Of a stretch of 64,000 nucleotides of DNA, positions 8,727 to 17,214 are shown piece after piece; position 1 is the stretch's first letter, and every line of letters starts with the position of its first letter. The notes beneath the pieces are model-generated. The model did not search any database and was not told where the DNA came from. It was given only the letters and a program-made list of their open reading frames with translations. The translations under genes were made by a program, and so were the position numbers. The stretch spans positions 62,001-126,000 of the forward strand of contig JBDSDD010000029.1 of the NCBI GenBank assembly GCA_039920745.1, given 5' to 3'. The stretch comes from Scleromatobacter sp039920745 (lineage in GTDB: Bacteria > Pseudomonadota > Gammaproteobacteria > Burkholderiales > Burkholderiaceae_C).

Positions 8727-10156
8727 GCCCCCTTCTTTGCGGCCGGCGCGCAGCCCTTCTCGGGCAGCGGCGCCTGCCAGCCACCGTCGCCGGCGATCAG
8801 CGCGTCTGCTTCGGCCGGGCCCCAGGTGCCGGGGGCGTAGGCGACGACCTTGGGGTGGTCGACGAGGACCGCGTCGACGGCCGTCCACGCGGCCTCCACC
8901 GCGTCCGGGTTGGTGAACAGCGACGGGTCGCCGGCCATCGCATCACCCAGCAAGCGGTCGTACGGCGCCTCTTCGCCGCTCAGGTCTTCGCAGGCGTACA
9001 GCTCGCGCTGCTGGCCGACGAACTTCTTGCCGATGTCCTTGACCCGCGCCGCGAGCGCGATGGACGACGTCGGCTGCAGCCGCAAACGCAGGTAGTTCGG
9101 ACGTTGACCGGCGTCCTCGAACAGCGCTTGTTGCGGCGGCTTGAACTGGATCTGCACCTCGACCGCGGTGTTGGGCAGCTGCTTGCCGGCGCGCAGGTAG
9201 AACGGCACGTCCTTCCAGCGCGGCGTGTCGACGAACAGGCGCAGCGCGACGTAGGTCTCGACGTCGGAGTCAGCCGCGACGTCCTTTTCCTGGCGGTAGC
9301 CGTCGTACTGGCCGCGCACCATGTCGTCCGGCGCCAACGCGCGCAGCGCCTTGAACACGTCGGCCTTGGCGGCCTGCAGGTCGGCGAAGCCGCGCGTCTT
9401 CGGCGGCTCCATCGCCAGCAGCGCGACGATCTGGAACAGGTGGTTCTCGACGACGTCGCGCAGCGTGCCGGCAGTCTCGTAGAACGCACCGCGGTCGCCG
9501 ACGCCGAAGTCTTCTGACATCGTCATCTGGACGCTCGTGATGTGCTCGCGGCACCACAGCGGTTCGAGGAACGAGTTCGCAAAGCGGAAGTACAGGAGGT
9601 TCATGATCGCCTCCTTGCCGAGATAGTGATCGATGCGGAAGATCGACTCGTCAGGGAACACCGAGCGCGCCACCGCGTCGAGCTCCTTGGCCGAAGCCAG
9701 GTCGCGGCCGAAGGGCTTCTCGACGATCAGGCGCGCATCCTTGGCGAGGCCGGCCGCACCCAGGTTCCTGATCACCGTCTCGAACAGCGTCGGCGGCACG
9801 GCCAGGTAGTGCGCCGGGTGCTGTGCGCCGTCCAGCGCCTTCTTCAACGCCTCGAAGGTCGCGGGCTGGTTGTAGTCGCCGCCGACGTATCGGATCGCCT
9901 GCTGCAGCCTGTCGAACGCGGGACCATCGTCGATGCCGCCGCCGTCCTTTTCGATCGAGTCGCGCACGCGCTGGTGCACCTCCGCGTCGCTTTGCGAGCG
10001 GCCGGCGACGCCGACCACACGAGGCACCAGCTCGCCGCGCTTTGCCATCGCATAGAGCGCGGGGAAGATCTTCTTCGTGGCGAGGTCGCCCGTGAACCCG
10101 AACAAGACGAGTGCATCGGAATGCGGAGCGGGAGTGGCCTTCGTATCGTCGGTCAT
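8723..10156 (-). CDS. zwf: Glucose-6-phosphate 1-dehydrogenase
   Basis: First step of the oxidative pentose phosphate pathway, oxidising glucose-6-phosphate to 6-phosphogluconolactone with NAD(P)+. The 477 residues fit the family. The N-terminal dinucleotide fold reads VLFGFTGDLATKKIFPALY; the active-site signature is RIDHYLGKEAIMNL, preceded by the EKPFG motif. It starts 4 bases after the gnd stop and overlaps pgi by 4 bases, an unbroken operon. No 6-phosphogluconolactonase (pgl) gene is seen in the window. Confidence 0.95.
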   Translation of the reverse strand: MTDDTKATPAPHSDALVLFGFTGDLATKKIFPALYAMAKRGELVPRVVGVAGRSQSDAEVHQRVRDSIEKDGGGIDDGPAFDRLQQAIRYVGGDYNQPATFEALKKALDGAQHPAHYLAVPPTLFETVIRNLGAAGLAKDARLIVEKPFGRDLASAKELDAVARSVFPDESIFRIDHYLGKEAIMNLLYFRFANSFLEPLWCREHITSVQMTMSEDFGVGDRGAFYETAGTLRDVVENHLFQIVALLAMEPPKTRGFADLQAAKADVFKALRALAPDDMVRGQYDGYRQEKDVAADSDVETYVALRLFVDTPRWKDVPFYLRAGKQLPNTAVEVQIQFKPPQQALFEDAGQRPNYLRLRLQPTSSIALAARVKDIGKKFVGQQRELYACEDLSGEEAPYDRLLGDAMAGDPSLFTNPDAVEAAWTAVDAVLVDHPKVVAYAPGTWGPAEADALIAGDGGWQAPLPEKGCAPAAKKGA

Positions 10157-10160
10157 GAGG

Positions 10161-11177
10161 TCACTGGGCTTTCTTTTCCGCGTGGCCGCCGAACTCGGAG
10201 CGCATCGCAGACAGGATCTGGTTGGCGAACGTGGCCTCGCCGCGCGACGAGAAGCGGTCGTACAGCGCGGCGCTGAGCACCTGGGTGGGCACGCCTTCGT
10301 CGATGGCGGCCTGGATGGTCCAGCGGCCTTCGCCCGAGTCCGACACGCGGCCGCCGAAGGCGGCGAGCTGTGGGTCGGCGACGAGCGCCTTGGCGGTGAG
10401 GTCGAGCAGCCACGAGCCGACGACGCTGCCGCGGCGCCAGACCTCGGCCACCTGCGCAACGTCGATATCGAACTGGTAGTACTGCGGCTCGCGCATCGGC
10501 GCCGTCTCGGCGTCCTTGGCGTGCGCCTGCTTGCCGATGTTGGCGTGCTTGAGGATGTTGAAGCCCTCGGCGAACGCGGCCATCATTCCGTACTCGATGC
10601 CGTTGTGCACCATCTTCACGAAGTGGCCGGCGCCGTTGGGGCCGCAGTGCAGGAAGCCGTTCTCGGCGTTGCTCGGATCGCCCGTGCACCCTGGAGTGCG
10701 CGAAGCCGCGTCGACGCCGGGAGCCAGTGCCTTCAAGATCGGCGACAGGTGCTCGAAGATCTCCGGTTCGGCGCCCACCATCAGGCAGTAGCCGCGATCG
10801 TGGCCGGCGATGCCGCCGCTGGTGCCGCAGTCGACGTAGTGGTAGCCGGCGTCCTTCAGGCGCTTCGCGCGGTCGATGTCGTCGCGGTACCAGGAGTTGC
10901 CGCCGTCGATGATGATGTCGCCCGGATCCAGGTGGGCGAGCAGGTCGTCGAGCACGTGGTCGACCACAGCGGCCGGCACCATCATCCAGACAGCACGCGG
11001 GCGCGTCATCTTGGCGGCCATCTCCTGCAGCGTCGTGGCGCCGACCGCGCCGTCGGCGACCATCTTGGCGACCGCGTCTGCATTGGCGTCCTGCACCACG
11101 CACTGGTGGCCGTGGCTCATCACGCGACGCGCCATGTTCGCGCCCATCCGCCCCAAACCGATCATTCCGAGTTGCAC
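10161..11177 (-). CDS. gnd: 6-phosphogluconate dehydrogenase, decarboxylating (short form)
   Basis: Oxidatively decarboxylates 6-phosphogluconate to ribulose-5-phosphate. At 338 residues it is the short GndA/YqeC-like class, not the about 470-residue E. coli type. The Rossmann start is MQLGMIGLGRMGANMARR; substrate motifs are DGGNSWYRDDIDRA, DCGTSGGIAG and GHFVKMVHNGIEYGMM (catalytic Lys). The start is taken as GTG at 11177 because the protein family begins right at the dinucleotide fold; the open frame upstream encodes nothing family-like and the ribosome site is poor. Short forms are often NAD-preferring, which I only infer here. It heads the gnd-zwf-pgi-pgm operon, divergent from ackA across 182 bases. 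Confidence 0.92.
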   Translation of the reverse strand: MQLGMIGLGRMGANMARRVMSHGHQCVVQDANADAVAKMVADGAVGATTLQEMAAKMTRPRAVWMMVPAAVVDHVLDDLLAHLDPGDIIIDGGNSWYRDDIDRAKRLKDAGYHYVDCGTSGGIAGHDRGYCLMVGAEPEIFEHLSPILKALAPGVDAASRTPGCTGDPSNAENGFLHCGPNGAGHFVKMVHNGIEYGMMAAFAEGFNILKHANIGKQAHAKDAETAPMREPQYYQFDIDVAQVAEVWRRGSVVGSWLLDLTAKALVADPQLAAFGGRVSDSGEGRWTIQAAIDEGVPTQVLSAALYDRFSSRGEATFANQILSAMRSEFGGHAEKKAQ

Positions 11178-11359
11178 TGCTGACTTTCGAAGTTGAGTGG
11201 CGCGATCATCGCCCACCGTCGAGTTGCTGACGAGAGTGCGGACATCGACCGCAACAGCAAGGGACATGCCCAACTGCGGGGCCTGAAAGCATCGCGCAAG
11301 GCGCCGCCCAGCCGGCAGGTGTGTCGTTTGCCCGGCCGTGGGGTTCCAGACCCGCATCC

Positions 11360-12568
11360 ATGCCCATGCCCGCGCCCAGCATCCTCGTCCTCAATGGTGG
11401 CTCTTCCAGCATCCGCTTCGCGGTGCTGCGCGCGACCGCCCAGCTGACGCGGGTCTGCAGCGGAACGCTGAACCGGATCGGCCAGGAAGACGCCCATCTG
11501 CACATCGACGACGTCGACGCTGGCTTGGCGCAGCCAGCCATTGCGGCGCGCGACCATGCCGAGGCCGTGGGCTCGCTGGTGCAATGGTTGCGGCAACAGG
11601 GCGAGGCCGATGCCCTGGTTGCAGCAGGTCATCGCGTGGTTCACGGGATGTCGCACTTCGACCCCGAACGCATCACGCCCGAGTTGTTGGCGGACCTGCG
11701 GCGCATCGAGCCGGTCGACCCCGATCACCTGCCCGTCGAGATCGAACTGGTGGAGGCGGTGCGCGGCGTCCTGCCGGACCTGCCTCAGGTCGCCTGCTTC
11801 GATACGCAGTTCCATCGCCACCTCCCGCGCGTGGCTGCCCAGTTGCCGATCCCGCGCCGCTTCGAGGCGCAGGGCCTGCGCCGCTACGGCTTCCACGGGC
11901 TGTCGTATGACTTCCTGCTGCACGAGCTCGAACGCGTTGCCGGCGCCAAGGTGGCTCGCGGTCGCGTGATCCTGGCGCACCTGGGCGGCGGCGCCAGCCT
12001 GGCCGCCGTGCGCGATGGCCGCTGCGTCGACACGACGATGAGCTTCACGCCCACCGCGGGCCTGGTGATGGGCACGCGCTCCGGCGATCTCGACCCCAGC
12101 CTGGCTGCTTACCTGGAGCGCAGCGCGGGGGTGAGCAGCGCGCAGTTCCTGGACATGGTCAACCACGAATCCGGCCTGCTGGGCGTGTCCGGCACCAGTG
12201 CCGACATGCGCGAATTGCTGGCCGCCGAAGCGGACGACCCGCACGCCGCCGAGGCCGTGGCGCTGTTCTGCTACCAGGCGCGCAAGGCGATCGGCAGCTT
12301 CGCCGCGGCGCTCGGCGGGCTCGACACGCTGGTCTTTTCCGGCGGCATCGGCGAGAACGCGCCGGTGATCCGCGCCCGCATCTGCGACGGCCTGCAGTTC
12401 CTGGGCGTCGACGTGGACGGCAGTCGCACCCCCGATGCGCACGGCGTGATTTCTTCTCCCACGGGCCGCGTCGCGGTGCACGTGATCCGCACGAACGAGG
12501 CGCACGTGATCGCGCGCGCCGTTCGCGATCTGCTTGCACTCGATGCCTACGGGCAGGAAAGCTCGTGA
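11360..12568 (+). CDS. ackA: Acetate kinase
   Basis: Transfers phosphate between acetyl phosphate and ADP, giving acetate and ATP. A 402-residue ASKHA-fold enzyme: phosphate-1 loop LVLNGGSSSIRF, HRVVHG, RYGFHGLSYD, the phosphate-2 loop ILAHLGGGASLAAV, TRSGDLDP, the adenosine motif LVFSGGIGENAPVIR and the C-terminal NEAHVIA Glu. The start could be the ATG at 11360 or six bases later. It overlaps the phosphoketolase start by one base (TGATG). With that partner it makes ATP from acetyl phosphate released by phosphoketolase; no pta is present nearby. Confidence 0.93.
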   Translation: MPMPAPSILVLNGGSSSIRFAVLRATAQLTRVCSGTLNRIGQEDAHLHIDDVDAGLAQPAIAARDHAEAVGSLVQWLRQQGEADALVAAGHRVVHGMSHFDPERITPELLADLRRIEPVDPDHLPVEIELVEAVRGVLPDLPQVACFDTQFHRHLPRVAAQLPIPRRFEAQGLRRYGFHGLSYDFLLHELERVAGAKVARGRVILAHLGGGASLAAVRDGRCVDTTMSFTPTAGLVMGTRSGDLDPSLAAYLERSAGVSSAQFLDMVNHESGLLGVSGTSADMRELLAAEADDPHAAEAVALFCYQARKAIGSFAAALGGLDTLVFSGGIGENAPVIRARICDGLQFLGVDVDGSRTPDAHGVISSPTGRVAVHVIRTNEAHVIARAVRDLLALDAYGQESS

Positions 12569-14955
12569 TGACTCCTCTGCGACCCGGCGCCTCGCCGCTC
12601 ACACCCCCGCAGCGCGCCGGCATCGACGCCTACTGGCGCGCGGCGAACTACCTCTCGGTGGGACAGATCTACCTGTTCGACAACCCGTTGCTCAAGCGGC
12701 CACTGGCGGTCGACGACATCAAGCACATGCTGGTGGGCCACTGGGGCACGACGCCAGGGCAGAACTTCATCTACGCGCACTTGAACCGCGTGATCACGAA
12801 GTACGACCTCGACATGATCTACGTCAGCGGTCCCGGACACGGCGGCCCGGCGGTCGTCGCCAACACCTACCTCGAAGGCAGCTACAGCGAGATCTACCCG
12901 GACATCTCGCGCGACGAGGCCGGCCTGCGCCGCCTGTTCAAGCAGTTCTCGTTTCCCGGCGGCATTCCCAGCCACGCCTCGCCCGAGACGCCGGGGTCGA
13001 TCCACGAAGGCGGAGAACTGGGCTACTCGCTGTCGCATTCGTTCGGTGCGGTGTTCGACAACCCGGGCCTGACCGTGGCCTGCGTCATCGGCGACGGCGA
13101 AGCGGAGACCGGGCCGTTGGCCACGGCATGGCACTCGAACAAGTTCCTGGACCCGGTCAACGACGGTGCGGTGCTGCCCATCCTGCACCTGAACGGCTAC
13201 AAGATCGCGAACCCGACGATCCTGGCGCGCATCCCGCGCGAAGAACTCGCGCAACTGCTGCGAGGCTACGGCTGGGAGCCGTTGTTCGTCGAAGGGCACG
13301 AGCCCGACGCGATGCATGACGCGATGTCCGCGGCGCTGGACGCTTGCGTCGAACGCATCGAGGCGATCCAGCACGCTGCGCGGCACGAGGGCGTCGCCGA
13401 ACGGCCGCGCTGGCCGATGATCGTGCTCGCTTCGCCCAAGGGCTGGACTGGACCGAAGGCGATCGATGGGCACCAGGTCGAGGGGACGTTCCGCTCGCAC
13501 CAGGTGCCGCTGTCCGATCCGCGCGTGAATCCGGCGCATTTGCGCATGCTCGAGGAGTGGCTGCAAAGCTATCGCCCGCACGAGCTGTTCCACGCCGACG
13601 GCCGCCTGCGCGAAGAGATCGCCGCACTCGCACCCGCGGGCGCGCGCCGCATGGGCGCGAACCCGCACGCGAACGGCGGCCTGCTGTTGCGCGACCTGCA
13701 CCTGCCCGACTTCCGCGACTACGCCGTCGACGTGAGCCAGCGCGGCACCGCGGGCATCGGCGACACGCATGTGCTCGGCAAGTTCATCCGCGACGTCATC
13801 GCGTACAACGAGCCCACGCGCAACTTCCGCCTGTTCGGCCCTGACGAGACGTTGTCCAACGGCCTGGAGGCCGTGTTCGAGAAGACACAGCGCCAATGGG
13901 AGGCCAGCACGGCGCCGGACGATCAGTTTCTCGCGCGCGCCGGCCGCGTGATGGAAATGCTCAGCGAACACCAGTGCGAAGGCTGGCTGGAGGGCTACCT
14001 GCTCACCGGCCGCCACGGCCTGTTCAACTGCTACGAGGCGTTCATCCACATCGTCGACTCGATGTTCAACCAGCACGCGAAGTGGCTGAAGGTCACCTCG
14101 ACGTTGCCGTGGCGGGCGCGCATCGCGTCGCTGAACTACCTGCTCGCGTCCCACGTCTGGCGCCAGGATCACAACGGCTTCACGCACCAGGACCCCGGCT
14201 TCATCGACCACGTGATGAACAAGAAGCCCGAAGTCGTGCGCGTGTACTTGCCGCCCGACGCCAACTGCCTGCTGTCGGTGATGGATCACTGCCTGCGCAG
14301 CCGGCACTACGTCAACGTCGTCATTGCCGGCAAGCACCCGGCGCCGCAATGGCTGACGATGGACCAGGCAGCGTCGCATTGCGCCGCGGGCATCGGCATC
14401 TGGGATTGGGCGGGCAACGAACTTGCGCAGTCCGACACCGGCCCCGACGTGGTCATGGCCTGCTGCGGCGACGTGCCGACGCTGGAGACGATGGCCGCCG
14501 TGCAACTGTTGCGCGAGCACCTGCCGGCGTTGAAGGTGCGCGTCGTCAATGTGGTGGACCTGTGCAGGCTGATGCCGCACACGGAGCATCCGCACGGCCT
14601 CGAGGATCGTGCATTCGACGAACTGTTCACCCAGGACAAGCCGGTGATCTTCGCGTTCCATGCCTATCCGTGGCTGATCCACCGGCTCACGTACCGCCGC
14701 GCGAACCACGCCAACATCCATGTGCGCGGCTACAAGGAAGAAGGCACGATCACCACGGCTTTCGACATGACCGTGCTCAACGAAATCGATCGCTTCCACC
14801 TTGCGATGGACGCCATCGACCGCCTGGCGCAGACCGGCGAACGCGGTCTGTCGGTCAAACGCACACTGCAGGCGAAGCTGGTCGAGCACAAGCTCTACAT
14901 CGATGCGAACGGACAGGATCTGCCCGAGATCCGCCACTGGACATGGAGCTGCTGA
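12568..14955 (+). CDS. xfp: Xylulose-5-phosphate/fructose-6-phosphate phosphoketolase
   Basis: ThDP- and phosphate-dependent enzyme cleaving xylulose-5-phosphate (and often fructose-6-phosphate) to acetyl phosphate plus glyceraldehyde-3-phosphate (or erythrose-4-phosphate). It has 795 residues, the family size. Visible: VGHWGTTPGQNFIYAHLNR, the SGPGHGGPA loop, the ThDP-Mg motif GDGEAETGP with distal NGYKIAN, SFPGGIPSHASPETPGS, and the C-terminal domain YPWLIHRLTYRR. ATG at 12568 overlaps the ackA stop; a GTG one codon earlier is possible. Whether both substrates are used cannot be read from sequence alone. Confidence 0.95.
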   Translation: MTPLRPGASPLTPPQRAGIDAYWRAANYLSVGQIYLFDNPLLKRPLAVDDIKHMLVGHWGTTPGQNFIYAHLNRVITKYDLDMIYVSGPGHGGPAVVANTYLEGSYSEIYPDISRDEAGLRRLFKQFSFPGGIPSHASPETPGSIHEGGELGYSLSHSFGAVFDNPGLTVACVIGDGEAETGPLATAWHSNKFLDPVNDGAVLPILHLNGYKIANPTILARIPREELAQLLRGYGWEPLFVEGHEPDAMHDAMSAALDACVERIEAIQHAARHEGVAERPRWPMIVLASPKGWTGPKAIDGHQVEGTFRSHQVPLSDPRVNPAHLRMLEEWLQSYRPHELFHADGRLREEIAALAPAGARRMGANPHANGGLLLRDLHLPDFRDYAVDVSQRGTAGIGDTHVLGKFIRDVIAYNEPTRNFRLFGPDETLSNGLEAVFEKTQRQWEASTAPDDQFLARAGRVMEMLSEHQCEGWLEGYLLTGRHGLFNCYEAFIHIVDSMFNQHAKWLKVTSTLPWRARIASLNYLLASHVWRQDHNGFTHQDPGFIDHVMNKKPEVVRVYLPPDANCLLSVMDHCLRSRHYVNVVIAGKHPAPQWLTMDQAASHCAAGIGIWDWAGNELAQSDTGPDVVMACCGDVPTLETMAAVQLLREHLPALKVRVVNVVDLCRLMPHTEHPHGLEDRAFDELFTQDKPVIFAFHAYPWLIHRLTYRRANHANIHVRGYKEEGTITTAFDMTVLNEIDRFHLAMDAIDRLAQTGERGLSVKRTLQAKLVEHKLYIDANGQDLPEIRHWTWSC

Positions 14956-14956
14956 C

Positions 14957-15988
14957 ATGAACGAGAAGACGCTGATCGACACCGCCGCCGCGCTCACCGC
15001 CGACGGCAAGGGCCTGCTGGCGATGGACGAGAGCAATCCGACCGCCGACAAGCGCTTCGCCGCGCTGGGCATCGCGCAGACGCCCGAGATGCGACGTGCG
15101 TATCGCGACATGATCGTCGCCGCGCCCGGCCTGGCCGAGTCCATCGGCGGCGCGATCCTCTACGACGAGACGATCCGCACGTGCACCTTCGCCGACGTGC
15201 CGTTCGCCGAAGCCTTGCACAAGGCCGGGATCATCCCGGGCATCAAGGTGGACGCCGGCGCGAGGCCGCTGGCGCTGCTCGAGGGCGAGCTCGTCACGGA
15301 GGGCCTGGACGGCCTGCGCCAGCGCTTGGCCGAGTATTCGAAGATGGGCGCGCGCTTCGCCAAGTGGCGTGCGGTGATCACCATCGATGACGCGAAGGGC
15401 GCACCGTCACGCGGCTGCTGCGAGGCCAATGCGCAGGCGCTCGCGCGTTACGCGGCGCTGTGCCAGGAGGCCGACATCGTGCCCATCGTCGAGCCCGAGG
15501 TGATGATGGACGGCTCGCACACGCTGGCGCGCTGCGCCGAGGTCACCGAACGCGCGCTGCATGTCGTGTTCGACGCGCTGCGCACGCAGCGCGTATTGCT
15601 CGAAGGCATGATCCTCAAGCCCAACATGGTGGTGCCGGGCTTGACGTGCCCCACGCAGGACAGCGTCGACGAGGTGGCCGACGCCACCGTTCAGCTCTTG
15701 CGCCGCGCGGTGCCGGCCGCGCTCGGCGGCATCGCTTTCCTGTCAGGAGGACAGCCGGCGGCGGACGCGTCGGCGCGACTCGACGCGATGCACCGGCGTC
15801 ATGCGCACGAGTTGCCGTGGCCGTTGGCGTTCTCGTTCGCCCGCGCGATCCAGGATCCGGCGATGAAAGCCTGGGCCGGCAAGAAGGAGAACGTGCTCGC
15901 CGCGCAGAAGGCGCTGGTCGAGCGCGCGCACCTGAACCGGCTGGCGCGGCTGGGGCAGTACACCGTCGCGATGGAGACGCCGCACTGA
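14957..15988 (+). CDS. Fructose-bisphosphate aldolase, class I
   Basis: Reversible aldol cleavage of fructose-1,6-bisphosphate to dihydroxyacetone phosphate and glyceraldehyde-3-phosphate through a Schiff base. The 343 residues match the eukaryote-type class I family (GKGLLAMDESNPTADKRF, RRAYRDM, KVDAGARPLALLEGE). The Schiff-base lysine lies in LEGMILKPNMVVPG and the Glu pair in PIVEPEVMMDG. The C-terminus ends QYTVAMETPH, close to the usual GxxxExxxxxxY tail but without a terminal Tyr. It starts one base after the xfp stop and completes an ackA-xfp-fba operon. The bacterial gene name (fbaB or fda) is not decided here. Confidence 0.93.
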   Translation: MNEKTLIDTAAALTADGKGLLAMDESNPTADKRFAALGIAQTPEMRRAYRDMIVAAPGLAESIGGAILYDETIRTCTFADVPFAEALHKAGIIPGIKVDAGARPLALLEGELVTEGLDGLRQRLAEYSKMGARFAKWRAVITIDDAKGAPSRGCCEANAQALARYAALCQEADIVPIVEPEVMMDGSHTLARCAEVTERALHVVFDALRTQRVLLEGMILKPNMVVPGLTCPTQDSVDEVADATVQLLRRAVPAALGGIAFLSGGQPAADASARLDAMHRRHAHELPWPLAFSFARAIQDPAMKAWAGKKENVLAAQKALVERAHLNRLARLGQYTVAMETPH

Positions 15989-16001
15989 GCAAACCCGGGG
16001 C

Positions 16002-16019
16002 GCGACGCCGGCGCGTCGC
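16002..16019. terminator. Hairpin after the aldolase gene
   Basis: GCGACGC, CGGC loop, GCGTCGC: a perfect 7-bp GC-rich stem 13 bases after the stop codon, with no T-run. It lies between convergent genes, so it could slow transcripts from either side; weak as a terminator call. Confidence 0.3.
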
Positions 16020-16090
16020 TGACCACGCGCCCGCTGCGCGCGCGTCCTGGTGGCGGCCGCACCGGTGGTGCTGGACGCGGCGTAGCCGGT

Positions 16091-16318
16091 TCAGTCCTTG
16101 CGGGCATAGCCCGGCGACTGCACGCGCACGAACGCGATCGTGGCCGGGAACGGCGAGGCGGCCTTGTGCGCGAAGCTTTCCTGGATGGAGGCGCTGCCGA
16201 AGGCCTGCAGGTCGGCGCGCGGACCAGGCGCGACGTAGCTCGTGGCGCGGCCGCCGAGAAGCAACGCGCCGGATGCGAGCACGATGCGAAGGACGGTTCT
16301 GAAGGACGATATGCGCAC
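16091..16318 (-). pseudogene. Truncated remnant of a lipoprotein gene
   Basis: A 75-residue open frame starting at GTG with GAGGAG seven bases upstream. It reads like the first quarter of a family of roughly 300-residue betaproteobacterial lipoproteins (ATSYVAPGPRADLQAF, then FPATIAFVRVQSPGY); the recollection of that family is from memory. Two lesions are visible. The lipobox LLLGGR has Arg (CGC) at residue 24 where Cys (TGC) is expected, and the frame stops after VRVQSPGYARKD, leaving only 100 bases before the aldolase gene. A functional short periplasmic peptide cannot be excluded, but truncation is more likely. Confidence 0.55.
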
Positions 16319-16410
16319 GGGAGCTCCTCGCTTGCCGAGCGAATCGTCGGCGACAGCGACCGTAGCGGCTCCGGCCAGGTGTCGCTGCAAGATCTGGAAA
16401 TTCGGCTCGC

Positions 16411-17103
16411 TCAGGTGCGTGCGAGCGCCAGGTCGACGAGACGCCGCACCTGGTGCTGGATCGGGATGCCCGTCGCGTCGAGCATCCGCGCAAACAGGCT
16501 GGCGGGCGTGAAGCCGGGCAGCGTGTTGACTTCGTTGATGAACAGGCGCGGCCCCAGGCTCTCGCGCAACCGGTCGTAGGTCGGCAGCGCCTTGCCGCGG
16601 CGATGCAAGCGGTACGGCACGACCGGCAGCCCGGCCTGCAGCAACAGGCGCTTGGTCGCCTCCTTGTCCATCGTGACGGCGCTGGCCAGCACGCCGGCGC
16701 CGATGTGCGGGATGGCGCAGGTCTCGAACAGGCCCTGGATGCAGCCGTCCTCGCCGAACGGACCGTGCAGCGCGGGGAACGCGACGTCGATGCGCGGCAG
16801 GTCGACCGCGAGGTCGGACGTCGAGCGCGCCATCAACTGCCCTGCGCCGCCCGGTGCGAGCGTGACGCCGCAAGCGCTCGGGTCGACCCCGGTTGGAAAC
16901 GGCGCGTTGCCCAGTGGCATGTAGCGCCAGGCGCCGCAGCGTTGGATGCCGATGGGCACCACCCAGTAGCCCGCCGCGCATAGCGCCGCATGCAGGCTCG
17001 CGGCAGAGCGGATCGAGACCTCATGCTCGGCGGATCGGCCGCCGAAGAAGAGGCCCACGGTGGGCACTGCGGCGGCAGGTGCGGTCGCCAGTTCGAGCGA
17101 CAT
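16411..17103 (-). pseudogene. D-alanine--D-alanine ligase lacking its ATP-grasp core
   Basis: D-Ala-D-Ala ligases (about 310-370 residues) have an N-terminal domain, a central ATP-binding domain and a C-terminal catalytic domain. Here 230 residues carry a good N-terminal part (TVGLFFGGRSAEHEVSIRSA, DVAFPALHGPFGEDGCIQG, TMDKEATKRLLLQAGLPVVPY), and at residue about 186 it jumps from LGPRLF straight to INEVNTLPGFTPAS, the C-terminal metal-binding motif, ending LVDLALART. About 110-130 residues, including the Lys pair and omega loop, are missing with the frame intact. Ligase activity is therefore very unlikely. ATG 17103 is chosen; a TTG 15 bases upstream with AAGGGA six bases before it is an alternative. 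It is extra to the cell-wall cluster ddl expected elsewhere. Confidence 0.7.
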
Positions 17104-17214
17104 CTGTGTCTGTTGCAATTCACATCCCTTGGTAGCTGGCTGCCGCTTGCGGGATCGGGCAACCCTTGCCGAGGACGATAGCAACGGCCGCGCCGCGGCG
17201 CGCGGCGAATGCGC

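Noticed and set aside
11178..11359. Shared divergent promoter between gnd and ackA
   Set aside because: No -35/-10 pair or palindrome good enough to report was found in the 182 bases.
12547..15144. 865-residue open frame antisense to xfp
   Set aside because: No family resemblance and full overlap with an unmistakable phosphoketolase.
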